A stretch of DNA of 7,938 nt from Planctomycetota bacterium (GTDB lineage Bacteria > Planctomycetota > Phycisphaerae > Phycisphaerales > SM1A02): NCBI GenBank assembly GCA_027295365.1, contig JAPULD010000348.1:1-7938 (forward strand), read 5' to 3'. The stretch's first letter is position 1, and each line of letters starts with the position of its first letter. The notes beneath the pieces are model-generated. The model was not told the origin of the DNA, searched no databases, and saw nothing but the letters and a program-made list of their open reading frames with translations. A program made the position numbers and the translations under genes. Shown here in pieces: positions 1 through 6,715 of this stretch.

Positions 1-2
1 GT

Positions 3-344
3 GCGGCGGTGCTGACATCCGAACAAATCATCTCCGCGGAACTCATTGCCCCCTGGCTGTATGCCCAGGTGATGAAGCCGGTCATCCCGACGACGACGAT
101 GAAGGCGTCCTCGATGATCGAGGTTCATGATGAAGGATTTACTGGCGTTTCGGATATTCCCAAGATCATCTGCAACGGTGATCAGACGCTCGAAGATGTG
201 GAACGTGAGACCATCGTCGCCACACTCAAGAGCAACAACGGCCATCGCCAGAAATCCGCCAAGGCTCTGGGCATCGGGGTTCGCACCCTGGGCCTGAAGC
301 TCAAGAAATGGAAGGAAATGGAACTCGTCTCGCCCACCCTCTGA
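3..344 (+). CDS. Sigma-54-dependent transcriptional regulator, C-terminal fragment (Fis-type HTH)
   Basis: The reading frame is open to the left edge, so this is the 3' end of a longer gene; the GTG at 9 is probably internal. Numbering from that GTG, residues 2-17 (LTSEQ...ELIAPWL) resemble the stretch after the AAA+ domain of NtrC-type activators. Residues 59-103 form a Fis-type helix-turn-helix with the family pattern LEDVER...IVATL...NNGHRQKSAKALGI..RTL..KLKKW. Such proteins (FlrC, FleR, FlbD types) bind upstream enhancers and drive sigma-54 RNA polymerase, often at class-III flagellar or rod/hook operons. Its position directly before a rod operon with a sigma-54-like promoter suggests that it regulates that operon; this is inference. 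The receiver and AAA+ domains lie outside the window, so the exact subfamily cannot be named. The second helix reads RTLGLKLKKW where many relatives have RTLYRKL. Confidence 0.85.
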   Translation, partial: AAVLTSEQIISAELIAPWLYAQVMKPVIPTTTMKASSMIEVHDEGFTGVSDIPKIICNGDQTLEDVERETIVATLKSNNGHRQKSAKALGIGVRTLGLKLKKWKEMELVSPTL

Positions 345-347
345 CAA

Positions 348-363
348 GCGCAGGATCTGCGCG
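348..363 (+). repeat. Dyad repeat copy 1, candidate enhancer site
   Basis: GCGCAGGATCTGCGCG is an almost perfect inverted repeat. It matches a second 16-base copy at 376-391 at 13 of 16 positions, with the last ten bases (GATCTGCGCG) identical. The centres are 28 bp apart and lie roughly 104 and 76 bases before the transcription start predicted from the -24/-12 element. That is where dimers of NtrC-type activators usually bind. Binding by the adjacent regulator is inference. Confidence 0.45.
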
Positions 364-370
364 TTTTGTT
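348..370 (+). terminator. Possible rho-independent terminator after the regulator gene
   Basis: A perfect 6-bp GC-rich stem (GCGCAG, loop GAT, CTGCGC) is followed by GTTTTGTT, starting three bases after the regulator's stop codon. The geometry fits a short intrinsic terminator that separates the regulator from the flagellar operon. The stem is short and the T run is interrupted. The same bases also form one copy of a repeated dyad, so the hairpin may be a protein-binding site instead. Confidence 0.4.
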
Positions 371-375
371 CTGAT

Positions 376-391
376 TTGCAAGATCTGCGCG
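376..391 (+). repeat. Dyad repeat copy 2, candidate enhancer site
   Basis: TTGCAAGATCTGCGCG is the second copy of the element at 348-363. Its right half is identical to copy 1, while its left half is degenerate (TTGCAA in place of GCGCAG), so the dyad is only partial. A pair with one strong and one weak site in the same orientation is a usual arrangement for enhancer-binding proteins. I saw no third copy in the window by eye. Confidence 0.45.
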
Positions 392-432
392 GCTCATTGG
401 CGTGTGGACACGTCTGAAAGCCCTTGCGAAAA

Positions 433-448
433 CGGATCGGATTTTGCT
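433..448 (+). promoter_or_regulatory. Candidate sigma-54 (-24/-12) promoter for the flgB operon
   Basis: CGGATCGGATTTTGCT aligns to the consensus TGGCACGNNNNTTGCW. It has the invariant GG at 434-435 and GC at 446-447, separated by exactly 10 bases, plus matching CG and TTGCT. The mismatches are the first T and the CA of the -24 box. Transcription would start near 459, giving a leader of about 30 bases to the flgB ATG. The preceding gene encodes a sigma-54 activator, which supports the call. The match is imperfect and has not been tested against background. Confidence 0.5.
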
Positions 449-487
449 GGAAGACTGATGAAGGAGCTGGCCACGAGGCCTTGAACC

Positions 488-922
488 ATGATCGATGGTG
501 TGACCAATTCGGATGCGATACCCGCTCTGGAGAAGCTGATGCAGTTCGCCGGGAGGCGCCATACGCTGATCGTGAACAACATCGCGAATCTCTCCACGCC
601 CGGGTTTCGTCCCACGGACCTGGATGTGGAATCATTCCAGGCCATGCTGGGCGAAGGCATCGACGAGCGACGCAAGGCCAATGGAGCCGGAGGTGGCGAT
701 CTGAATCTGAAGTCCACCAGGGAACTCGATTTCAGCAACAATCGACTTGAAGTCACGCCCCAGGCGTTGGGCGAAAACATTCTCTTTCACGATGGAAATG
801 ATCGTAATCTCGAGCGCATCATGCAGGACCTGATTGAAAACGCCTCGACGTTCCGGATGGCCGCGGATTTCTTCCGCAGCCGCATGGATCTGATCAACAC
901 CGCCATCCGAGAGCGGATCTAA
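488..922 (+). CDS. flgB: Flagellar basal-body rod protein FlgB
   Basis: FlgB is a proximal rod subunit exported by the flagellar type III system and assembled on the MS ring with FlgC and FliE. The protein has 144 residues, close to the usual 130-140. Residues 29-40 (VNNIANLSTPGF) are the N-terminal rod signature, normally NIANANTPGY-like. Residues 101-144 contain the FlgB-type block (HDGN...LERIMQDLIENAS.FRMAADFF) and end in the amphipathic C-terminal helix that packs with the N-terminal helix in rod, hook and filament proteins. There is no signal peptide, as expected for this export route. The ATG at 488 has GAGG at 475-478, nine bases upstream. It is the first gene after the candidate promoter and lies 25 bases before flgC. 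The signature carries Leu for the usual Ala and Phe for Tyr, so this is a somewhat divergent member. Confidence 0.93.
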   Translation: MIDGVTNSDAIPALEKLMQFAGRRHTLIVNNIANLSTPGFRPTDLDVESFQAMLGEGIDERRKANGAGGGDLNLKSTRELDFSNNRLEVTPQALGENILFHDGNDRNLERIMQDLIENASTFRMAADFFRSRMDLINTAIRERI

Positions 923-947
923 AGCACGAAAGTGATTTGAGCACGAC

Positions 948-1352
948 ATGTACGGCACATTTGACATTTCGACTTCGGGTCTTGTGGCCCAGCGCATCAG
1001 GCTGGATACGATCGCCGGCAACCTGGCGAACTTGAACACCATCCTCAATGCCGAGGGCGAGTATGAGCCTTTCAAAAGGCGATTCGCGATTCTGGCAGCG
1101 GGCGATCCGTCCTCAGGCGACCCCATGGGCGTCCGAGTACAGTCGATCGAGATGGACGAAGGCGAGTTGCGTTTGAAGTATGAACCCGACTCGCCCTATG
1201 CTGACGCGGATGGATACGTCGGGTATCCCGATATTGACGCGGTCATCGAGCAGATGAACGCGATGGAGGCGACGCGATCCTACGAAGCGAACATCACGGC
1301 CATCGAGGCGTCGAAAATGATGTTCAATTCGGCGCTGCAAATCCTGACGTAA
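948..1352 (+). CDS. flgC: Flagellar basal-body rod protein FlgC
   Basis: FlgC is a proximal rod protein that polymerises with FlgB and FlgF on the cell-proximal side of the axle. The 134 residues match the usual family length. The N-terminus reads FDIS.SGLVAQRIRLDTIAGNLAN (residues 5-28), the rod-protein signature. Residues 78-95 (KYEPDSPYADADGYVGYP) are the very characteristic FlgC segment. The C-terminal helix holds AMEATRSYEANITAIEASK (105-123), the FlgC/FlgE-type terminal motif. No strong Shine-Dalgarno is visible before the ATG, so translation may depend on coupling to flgB 25 bases upstream. fliE follows after 56 bases. The product assignment is secure. Confidence 0.96.
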   Translation: MYGTFDISTSGLVAQRIRLDTIAGNLANLNTILNAEGEYEPFKRRFAILAAGDPSSGDPMGVRVQSIEMDEGELRLKYEPDSPYADADGYVGYPDIDAVIEQMNAMEATRSYEANITAIEASKMMFNSALQILT

Positions 1353-1408
1353 TGGATAAGAACGAGCTTTCTTGACGAAATGTCTTCGGACAGGAGTAGT
1401 GACGAGTC

Positions 1409-1723
1409 ATGGCTGATCCACTGGGACTGATTGGGAACACATCCGCTTTGCATGGGCCGATGATCCCTCCGAATCGGGGGGGGGCGACCCGTGATCCGAG
1501 CCAGCCGAGCTTCAAGGATTTGCTCAATCAACAGATTGATCAGGTCAACCAGCTTCAGAACGATGCCAAGGAAGCGATTGAAGATCTGGCGACCGGACGA
1601 CGCGACGACCTGGAAAGCGTTATGATCGCCACCCAGAAGGCGGACACCGCGTTTCGGATGCTCCTTCAGGTGCGAAACAAGGTGATGGACGCCTACGAAG
1701 AGGTCAAGCAGTTGAGGGTGTGA
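1409..1723 (+). CDS. fliE: Flagellar hook-basal body protein FliE
   Basis: FliE is the junction protein between the FliF MS ring and the first rod subunits, and is an early export substrate needed for later export. The 104 residues match the family. The N-terminal 33 residues are Gly/Pro-rich and poorly conserved. Residues 35-104 hold the diagnostic core SFKDLL..QIDQVNQLQ..AK.AIEDLATG...DLESVMIATQKAD.AFRMLLQVRNKVMDAYEEV. AGGAG at 1392-1396 lies 12 bases before the ATG. Codons 23-26 contain a run of nine G (1476-1484), the longest homopolymer I saw in the window. By direct reading, one extra G would bring a TGA three codons after the tract, and one lost G would lead to a TGA at 1623-1625. A length change would therefore abolish FliE. 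Confidence 0.96.
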   Translation: MADPLGLIGNTSALHGPMIPPNRGGATRDPSQPSFKDLLNQQIDQVNQLQNDAKEAIEDLATGRRDDLESVMIATQKADTAFRMLLQVRNKVMDAYEEVKQLRV

Positions 1724-1804
1724 TAGAGAAGAAGGACGGGTGTGACGTTTGATCGCCAGGATGGCACGGCGTCGCACTCGATGAAACCACGAGCTTGCAG
1801 GCAT

Positions 1805-1809
1805 GGAGG
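1805..1809 (+). promoter_or_regulatory. Shine-Dalgarno that sets the fliF start
   Basis: GGAGG sits eight bases before the ATG at 1818. The earlier in-frame ATG at 1803 overlaps this site and has no comparable sequence before it. This favours 1818 as the true fliF start and shortens the protein by five residues. Confidence 0.7.
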
Positions 1810-1817
1810 CCGAACTT

Positions 1818-3503
1818 ATGCAGGCATTGAATCGATTACTCGAAACCATACGACTCCAACTTCAAGGGCTTACGCTCAACGCGAAGATCCTCATCGGTTC
1901 GCTGATGGTGATCCTCGCGATGTCGTTGTTCCTGGTGTCCCTGTACGCCGGGCAACGATCGATGGTCCCGTTGAACTTGCCGGCCGACTTCAGCCCCGAG
2001 CGAAAGGGGCAGGCGGTGAGCTTTCTCAAATCGCGCGATATTCCCTACAAGGAACAGGGGGGCGAAGTGCTCGTGCCCGCCGATCAGCGCACGATCGTGC
2101 TGGCCCAACTCGTCGACTATCAGTTGCTTGCCGTCGATCAGATCAACTTTGAGAAGCTCATGCAGGACGACAGTCCATTCCGCAGTCGGGAGCAGAACCA
2201 GAAGCGCTACAACATCGCCAAGATGAACGAGTTGAGCGCGATGATCAGGCAGTTCCAGGGCATCAACAACGCCAAAGTCGTCATTGACGTTCCTGTCCGG
2301 GGGCAAGGCATCGGCTCCAGCTTCATTCCTCCCTCCGCGACCGTGACCCTGACGACCAATGGTCGGGGGTTGAGTCCGGAAAAGGCGGACACCATCGCAC
2401 ATCTCGTGGCCAGTGCCCACGCCGGGCTGAGGGTCGAGGATGTGAGCGTGACGGACGCCTCGACGGGGGAACTCTTCCAAGCCCGGGGCGAAGACGCCAA
2501 GGCGGCTATGAAGAACCTCGAGGCGAAGGTCGCCATGGAAGAGATCACCCGCGAGAAGATTCTCAATCAGCTGTCCTACATCCCGGGGGTGCGAATCAAC
2601 ATCAATGCCCAGGTGGATACTCGTGAGGTGATCCAGCAGATGACGAATTTCGAGAATCCGAAACTGGGCGTCACTCAGGAAACCAGCCGCAATCGATCAT
2701 CCACTCGACAGTCAGGGCCTTCCGAAGCGGGAGTTCGCCCCAACGCGGGGGCGGTGCTCGCGGGGGGCGGCGCTGGCCAATCCATGTCGGATGAAAGTTC
2801 AAGCACCTCCAGCATTCCGGCGTTTGGAAATTCCAACAGCCATATCCGAGACAGCAAGGGTCAGGCGTTGATGATCAACGCCTCGATCGGCGTACCTCGA
2901 TCGTACTTCGTCAGCATCTATCTGGCCCAACAGGACGAAGGCACCGATCCCCCCGATGCCCAGACGCTGGAACCGATCGTGCAGGCGGAGATTGCTTCCA
3001 TCCGCACGAACATCCTCCCCCTCATCGACACCAGCGCCACCGACGGCGCTTCGGCGGGCGTGGTCGAGGTCGCGATGTTCCACGATGTCGCCTCGGGCGG
3101 ATTTGGTGGATCCGGATTGAATGGCAATGGCGATTCGGGAGCCTCTGGTGCGTCGAATCTTGCCAGTCTCGGGCTCAGCGAAGGGTTGGTCAAGTACGTC
3201 AGCCTCAGCGGGCTCGCCCTGGTCAGTCTGCTCATGATGTTCTTCATGGTTCGACGGGCGACCACGCAGGAGCAGATGCCCTCGCCCGAGGAACTGGTTG
3301 GTATTCCCCCCGCCGTGGCCGACTCGAACTCTGACCTGATCGGCGAAGCGGCGGAGACCTTTCCAGCGCTTGAGGGATTAGAAATCGACGAGGAGCATGT
3401 CCGCCGGCAGGAGATGCTGGAGCAGATCAGCAACATGGTCAAGGAAACGCCCGATGAGGCGGCCCACCTGTTGCGAAAGTGGATGTCGGATGGTCATCAA
3501 TAA
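1818..3503 (+). CDS. fliF: Flagellar MS-ring protein FliF
   Basis: FliF forms the MS ring in the inner membrane, the base on which the switch, rod and export gate assemble. From the ATG at 1818, chosen for its GGAGG, it has 561 residues, normal for the family. Residues 24-45 are the first membrane helix. Residues 50-225 are the YscJ/FliF ring-building region, with GEVLVPADQ at 82-90 and a Pro-Pro-SATVTL strand at 171-178. Residues 235-420 are the third ring-building domain. It is interrupted by a Ser/Gly-rich stretch at about 285-345 that would form the beta-collar. A Gly/Ser/Asn linker (427-447) leads to the second membrane helix (about 460-479). The cytoplasmic tail ends in MLEQISNMVKETPDEAAHLL (533-552) plus RKWMSD, the FliG-binding helices. 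The second half of the third domain is divergent from familiar FliF sequences. fliG follows after 42 bases, matching the direct contact between the two proteins. Confidence 0.96.
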   Translation: MQALNRLLETIRLQLQGLTLNAKILIGSLMVILAMSLFLVSLYAGQRSMVPLNLPADFSPERKGQAVSFLKSRDIPYKEQGGEVLVPADQRTIVLAQLVDYQLLAVDQINFEKLMQDDSPFRSREQNQKRYNIAKMNELSAMIRQFQGINNAKVVIDVPVRGQGIGSSFIPPSATVTLTTNGRGLSPEKADTIAHLVASAHAGLRVEDVSVTDASTGELFQARGEDAKAAMKNLEAKVAMEEITREKILNQLSYIPGVRININAQVDTREVIQQMTNFENPKLGVTQETSRNRSSTRQSGPSEAGVRPNAGAVLAGGGAGQSMSDESSSTSSIPAFGNSNSHIRDSKGQALMINASIGVPRSYFVSIYLAQQDEGTDPPDAQTLEPIVQAEIASIRTNILPLIDTSATDGASAGVVEVAMFHDVASGGFGGSGLNGNGDSGASGASNLASLGLSEGLVKYVSLSGLALVSLLMMFFMVRRATTQEQMPSPEELVGIPPAVADSNSDLIGEAAETFPALEGLEIDEEHVRRQEMLEQISNMVKETPDEAAHLLRKWMSDGHQ

Positions 3504-3545
3504 ATTCACCTTGAGGCGAAACCCAAGACGCGGGACTGAACTGGC

Positions 3546-4580
3546 ATGAGAGTCGGCAAGAAACTGCCCGAGAAAGTGGAAGAACTGGATGGCATCACCA
3601 AGGCCGCCATCCTGCTGCTGACGCTCGAACACGAAACAGCGGGAATTCTCCTGCGCGAACTGTCCAACGACATGATCGAAGAGCTGACGCGTGTTCTCGC
3701 TCAACTCAGCGATGTCTCGCCAACGCTTGCCCAAGGGGTGGTGGCGGAGTTCTATAACCTCAGACTCGCCAGCGCGTACATGAAGGATGGCGGCCTCGAC
3801 TACGCCCGGGCTCTGCTCAAGGACTCGCTGGACGGCAAGGTCGCCGATCGGATCATCGATCAGATTCAGGCCCAAGTGCAGAAAACACCTTTCTCGTTTC
3901 TCCAGAAGGCCGAGGGGGAGACGCTGCTCACGTTCATCCAGGATGAACATCCCCAGACCATCGCGCTGATCATCAGCCACCTTGGCCACAACAAGGCCTC
4001 GGAAGTTCTGGGGGGTCTTCCGCCGCAGAAACAGATCGAAGTCGTCCGGCGGGTGGCGAACATGGAGCAGACGAATCCCGCGGTCATCCAGGAAGTGGAA
4101 AAGGGTCTTGAGTCGCGACTGTCGAACATGTTGCAGAATTCCATGGAAAAGGTGGGGGGCGTGGAGACCGTCGCCGAAGTGCTCAACCTGTGTGATCGAT
4201 CGACCGAGAAATCAATCCTCGATGGCATCGAGGCCGAAGATCCCGATCTGGTCGAGCAGATTCGAAGGCTCATGTTCGTTTTCGAGGACATCCTCATGGT
4301 GGACGACAAGGGGATTCAGTCAGTGCTCAAGGAGATCGACAACGATGAGTTGTGTATGGCCCTCAAGACCGCCAGCGACGAACTCAAGGACAAGATCTTC
4401 ACCAACATGTCCAGCCGCGCTTCGGAGATCATTAAGGAGGATATGCAGTACATGGGGCCGGTGAGGCTGAGTGACGTCGAAACCTCGCAGCAGCGGATCG
4501 TGGATGTCGTCCGACGCCTCGAGGATGCAGGCGAGATCATCATCAGTGGACGGGGCGGCGATTCGGATCTCGTGGTCTGA
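3546..4580 (+). CDS. fliG: Flagellar motor switch protein FliG
   Basis: FliG links the MS ring to FliM/FliN and transmits torque from the stators. The 344 residues are the usual length, and an in-frame TGA at 3537 makes 3546 the earliest ATG; its Shine-Dalgarno is weak. The N-terminal domain (about 12-100) starts DGITKAAILLLTLE and binds FliF. The middle domain carries the FliM-binding EHPQT motif at 134-138 and a Gly-Gly hinge at 204-205. The C-terminal domain has MFVFEDI at 243-249. The torque helix carries the charged residues equivalent to those known in E. coli: K274, R291, E298, D299 and R307 in ALKTASDEL...SSRASEIIKEDM...GPVRLSD. All the key residues are there, so a functional rotor is expected. 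The only variant is Glu at 298, where E. coli has the first Asp of DD. Confidence 0.98.
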   Translation: MRVGKKLPEKVEELDGITKAAILLLTLEHETAGILLRELSNDMIEELTRVLAQLSDVSPTLAQGVVAEFYNLRLASAYMKDGGLDYARALLKDSLDGKVADRIIDQIQAQVQKTPFSFLQKAEGETLLTFIQDEHPQTIALIISHLGHNKASEVLGGLPPQKQIEVVRRVANMEQTNPAVIQEVEKGLESRLSNMLQNSMEKVGGVETVAEVLNLCDRSTEKSILDGIEAEDPDLVEQIRRLMFVFEDILMVDDKGIQSVLKEIDNDELCMALKTASDELKDKIFTNMSSRASEIIKEDMQYMGPVRLSDVETSQQRIVDVVRRLEDAGEIIISGRGGDSDLVV

Positions 4581-4607
4581 TTTGGTTGAAGGACGCGAAA
4601 CACAGAC

Positions 4608-5345
4608 ATGGCCATCGTCAAGAATTTTCATTCCGATCGTCTGCTCAAGAAAGCCGTGGTCCTCGATCTGGGCGACCTGAAAAAACAGGCCGACGAGATC
4701 ATGGAGCGGGCCCGGGCCGAGGCGACTTCACTCGTTGATCAGGCGCAGGCCGAAGTGGATCGTCGATTGGCAGAATCAGGTCAGAAGGGGTACGACGAGG
4801 GGTACGCCAGGGGCAAGATCGAAGGGCAGGAAGCCGGGACCATCCAGGCCCACACCGAGGCGCTCCAGGAGTATCGCGAACAATTCGACTCGTTGGAGAC
4901 AACGTGGAAGCAGGCCCTGGAGACATGGGAGCGCGATCGACATGCGATGCTGATCCGGGCCGAGGAGGACATCCTCTCGTTTGCTTTTGACCTTGCAGAA
5001 AAAATCGTCTACCGGCGCATTGAGCAGGATCCTTCCATTGTGGTTGATCAGGTTCGATCCTCGCTGGAATTGCTGAGCCGCCCCACGTCGTTGGTGGTGC
5101 AGCTTCATGTAGAGGATTTGGAAACAGTCAAGGACGCCTTGCCTGCTCTTGGGGAACTGATTCCCGGTTGCAAGCACATTGACATTGCGACTTCCGACCG
5201 CGTGGAACGTGGCGGCTGCATCGTAAAGACCATCAGTGGCGAGATCGACGCCTCGATTCGCACGCAACTCGATCGGATCGCCAACACACTCCTGCCTGAT
5301 ACGAGGAACACAAATACGAATCAATCCGAAGGTGATGCGTCGTGA
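4608..5345 (+). CDS. fliH: Flagellar assembly protein FliH
   Basis: FliH is the peripheral stator of the flagellar export ATPase. It dimerises, holds and restrains FliI, and tethers it to the C ring. The 245 residues are typical. Residues 22-57 are a charged Ala/Glu-rich helix. Residues 61-77 hold an uninterrupted run of GxxxG repeats (Gly at 61, 65, 69, 73 and 77), a known hallmark of FliH helix packing. A coiled coil follows to about 120. The C-terminal FliI-binding domain (about 125-228) has FDLAEKIVYRRIEQDPSIVV and RVERGGCIVKTISGEIDASI, both family blocks. A hydrophilic Asn/Thr tail closes the protein. AAGGA (4589-4593) precedes the ATG by 14 bases. Its stop overlaps the fliI GTG by four bases, in line with equal, coupled synthesis of the two partners. 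Confidence 0.95.
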   Translation: MAIVKNFHSDRLLKKAVVLDLGDLKKQADEIMERARAEATSLVDQAQAEVDRRLAESGQKGYDEGYARGKIEGQEAGTIQAHTEALQEYREQFDSLETTWKQALETWERDRHAMLIRAEEDILSFAFDLAEKIVYRRIEQDPSIVVDQVRSSLELLSRPTSLVVQLHVEDLETVKDALPALGELIPGCKHIDIATSDRVERGGCIVKTISGEIDASIRTQLDRIANTLLPDTRNTNTNQSEGDAS

Positions 5346-6709
5346 CGGTGATGACGCAGCAGATCAAGACCCTGAGGCAGCTTCAAGCAAAAAAGCTCAG
5401 CGGGACAGTGCGTGCCGTGCGTGGTCTCAGCCTGACGGTGGAAGACCTGCCCCTGCCCATCGGGTCCCTGGTGACGATCCAGCCCCGCCAATCCGATGCG
5501 GATCCGAGTCGTGTCCTGCATGGCGAAGTCGTCGGATTCGAAGGCGATTGCAGCGTGATCATGTTGCTCGGGACGGGGGTCGGCATTTCCCCCGGCATGC
5601 GAGTCGTCGGTGAACAAACGGCGCAAACCGTCCGAGTCGGGGAAAGCCTGCTGGGGCGAATCATCGATGGTTTGGGACGCCCCATCGATGGGAAGCCGTT
5701 GTCGATGGATACGGTTGCGCGGCCATTGGCTCCGCCGCCGACCGGCGCGATGCAACGTCGCCATATCACTGAACCGCTTCCCACGGGAGTGCGCGCCGTC
5801 GATTCAATGCTGACGCTGGGCAAGGGGCAGCGGGTCGGCATTTTCTCGGGGCCTGGCATCGGAAAATCAACGCTACTCTCGATTATCGCCCGGAACACGT
5901 CGGCGGACGTCAACGTCATCGCCCTGATCGGCGAGCGCGGCCGGGAAGTTCGTGAATTCATCGACAAGTCACTGGGGCCCGAGGGGCTGGCGCGTTCGGT
6001 GGTGGTCGTTGCGACCAGCGATGAATCACCCTTGCTCAGAACGAGAGCCGCGTTCGTGGCCTGTACCGTGGCGGAACATTTTCGTGATCTGGGGCGCGAT
6101 GTCATGTTGATGATGGATTCGATCACTCGGTTCGCCCAGGCGCAGCGACAGATCGGTCTCACGATCGGGGAGCAACCCGCGACCAAGGGGTACACCCCGT
6201 CGGTCTTTGCGCAACTCCCGGTGCTTCTGGAGCGAGCCGGTGCCATTGAGCATGGGGGCTCGATCACGGGGCTGTACACCGTGCTGGTCGAAGGCGACGA
6301 CATGACCGAACCGATCGCCGATGCGGCCCGGGGTGTGCTTGATGGGCATCTCATCCTCTCCCGAAAAATCGCCAGCCGAGGACACTATCCCGCGCTTGAT
6401 CTGCTCGATTCGGTGTCGCGGGTCGCCGATGACGTGTGCGATGAACAACACATCAAGGCGCGTCGTGAATTGTTGCGGCTGCTTGCTTCGTATGCCGAGG
6501 CGGAGGAGTTGATCAACATCGGCGCGTACGCACAGGGCTCGAACCCGCTGTGCGACGTTTCGATCGAGTTGAAACCGCTCTATGACGAATTTCTCATGCA
6601 ATCAACTTCGGAGCACGCGTCCTACCCGATGACGTGTCGCCGCCTGATCGAACTGGCCACGACCGCTCAGCAGAAGCTCACTTCGTTGGGCGGGGGCGTT
6701 CCAGGATAG
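5342..6709 (+). CDS. fliI: Flagellum-specific export ATPase FliI
   Basis: FliI is the hexameric F1-like ATPase that helps load substrates on the flagellar type III export gate. The 455 residues match the family. Residues about 20-95 form the N-terminal beta-barrel. Walker A is GPGIGKST at 170-177. The GERGREV motif at 197-203 contains the catalytic glutamate E198. Walker B ends at D259 in VMLMMDSITRFAQAQRQ. The loop GEQPATKGYTPSVFAQLPVL (276-295) matches the FliI GEPPATRGYPPSVF pattern with conservative changes. The C-terminal domain ends near TTAQQKL. I take the GTG at 5342 as the start because it overlaps the fliH stop (GTGA) and has GAAGG nine bases upstream; the in-frame ATG at 5351 is an alternative. 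The F1-beta relatives are excluded by context and by the FliI-specific loop. Confidence 0.98.
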   Translation: MTVMTQQIKTLRQLQAKKLSGTVRAVRGLSLTVEDLPLPIGSLVTIQPRQSDADPSRVLHGEVVGFEGDCSVIMLLGTGVGISPGMRVVGEQTAQTVRVGESLLGRIIDGLGRPIDGKPLSMDTVARPLAPPPTGAMQRRHITEPLPTGVRAVDSMLTLGKGQRVGIFSGPGIGKSTLLSIIARNTSADVNVIALIGERGREVREFIDKSLGPEGLARSVVVVATSDESPLLRTRAAFVACTVAEHFRDLGRDVMLMMDSITRFAQAQRQIGLTIGEQPATKGYTPSVFAQLPVLLERAGAIEHGGSITGLYTVLVEGDDMTEPIADAARGVLDGHLILSRKIASRGHYPALDLLDSVSRVADDVCDEQHIKARRELLRLLASYAEAEELINIGAYAQGSNPLCDVSIELKPLYDEFLMQSTSEHASYPMTCRRLIELATTAQQKLTSLGGGVPG

Positions 6710-6715
6710 TAATCC

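Noticed and set aside
397..415. TTGGCGTGTGGACACG as an alternative sigma-54 -24 region
   Set aside because: No GC lies at the required ten bases after either GG, and the TTGC at 424-427 is too far away.
1362..1378. TGGATAAGAACGAGCT-like sequence after flgC as a sigma-54 promoter for fliE
   Set aside because: The GG-to-GC spacing is right, but neither the CACG of the -24 box nor the TT of the -12 box is present; a match this weak is expected by chance.
1742..2152. A 136-codon + strand open frame across the fliE-fliF gap and the start of fliF
   Set aside because: It overlaps fliF in another frame, its product is Arg-rich with no recognisable motif, and fliF is certain. It is a shadow frame.
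3840..3870. Dense GATC/ATCGAT sequence in fliG
   Set aside because: GATC and CGATC strings recur throughout the coding regions and follow from frequent GAT, CGA, ATC and GTC codons; no ordered spacing or dyad suggests an origin or methylation switch.
5383..6354. A 323-codon open frame on the - strand inside fliI
   Set aside because: It lies entirely antisense to a well-conserved ATPase, and its Ser/Arg/Pro-rich composition is what the reverse complement of GC-rich coding sequence gives.
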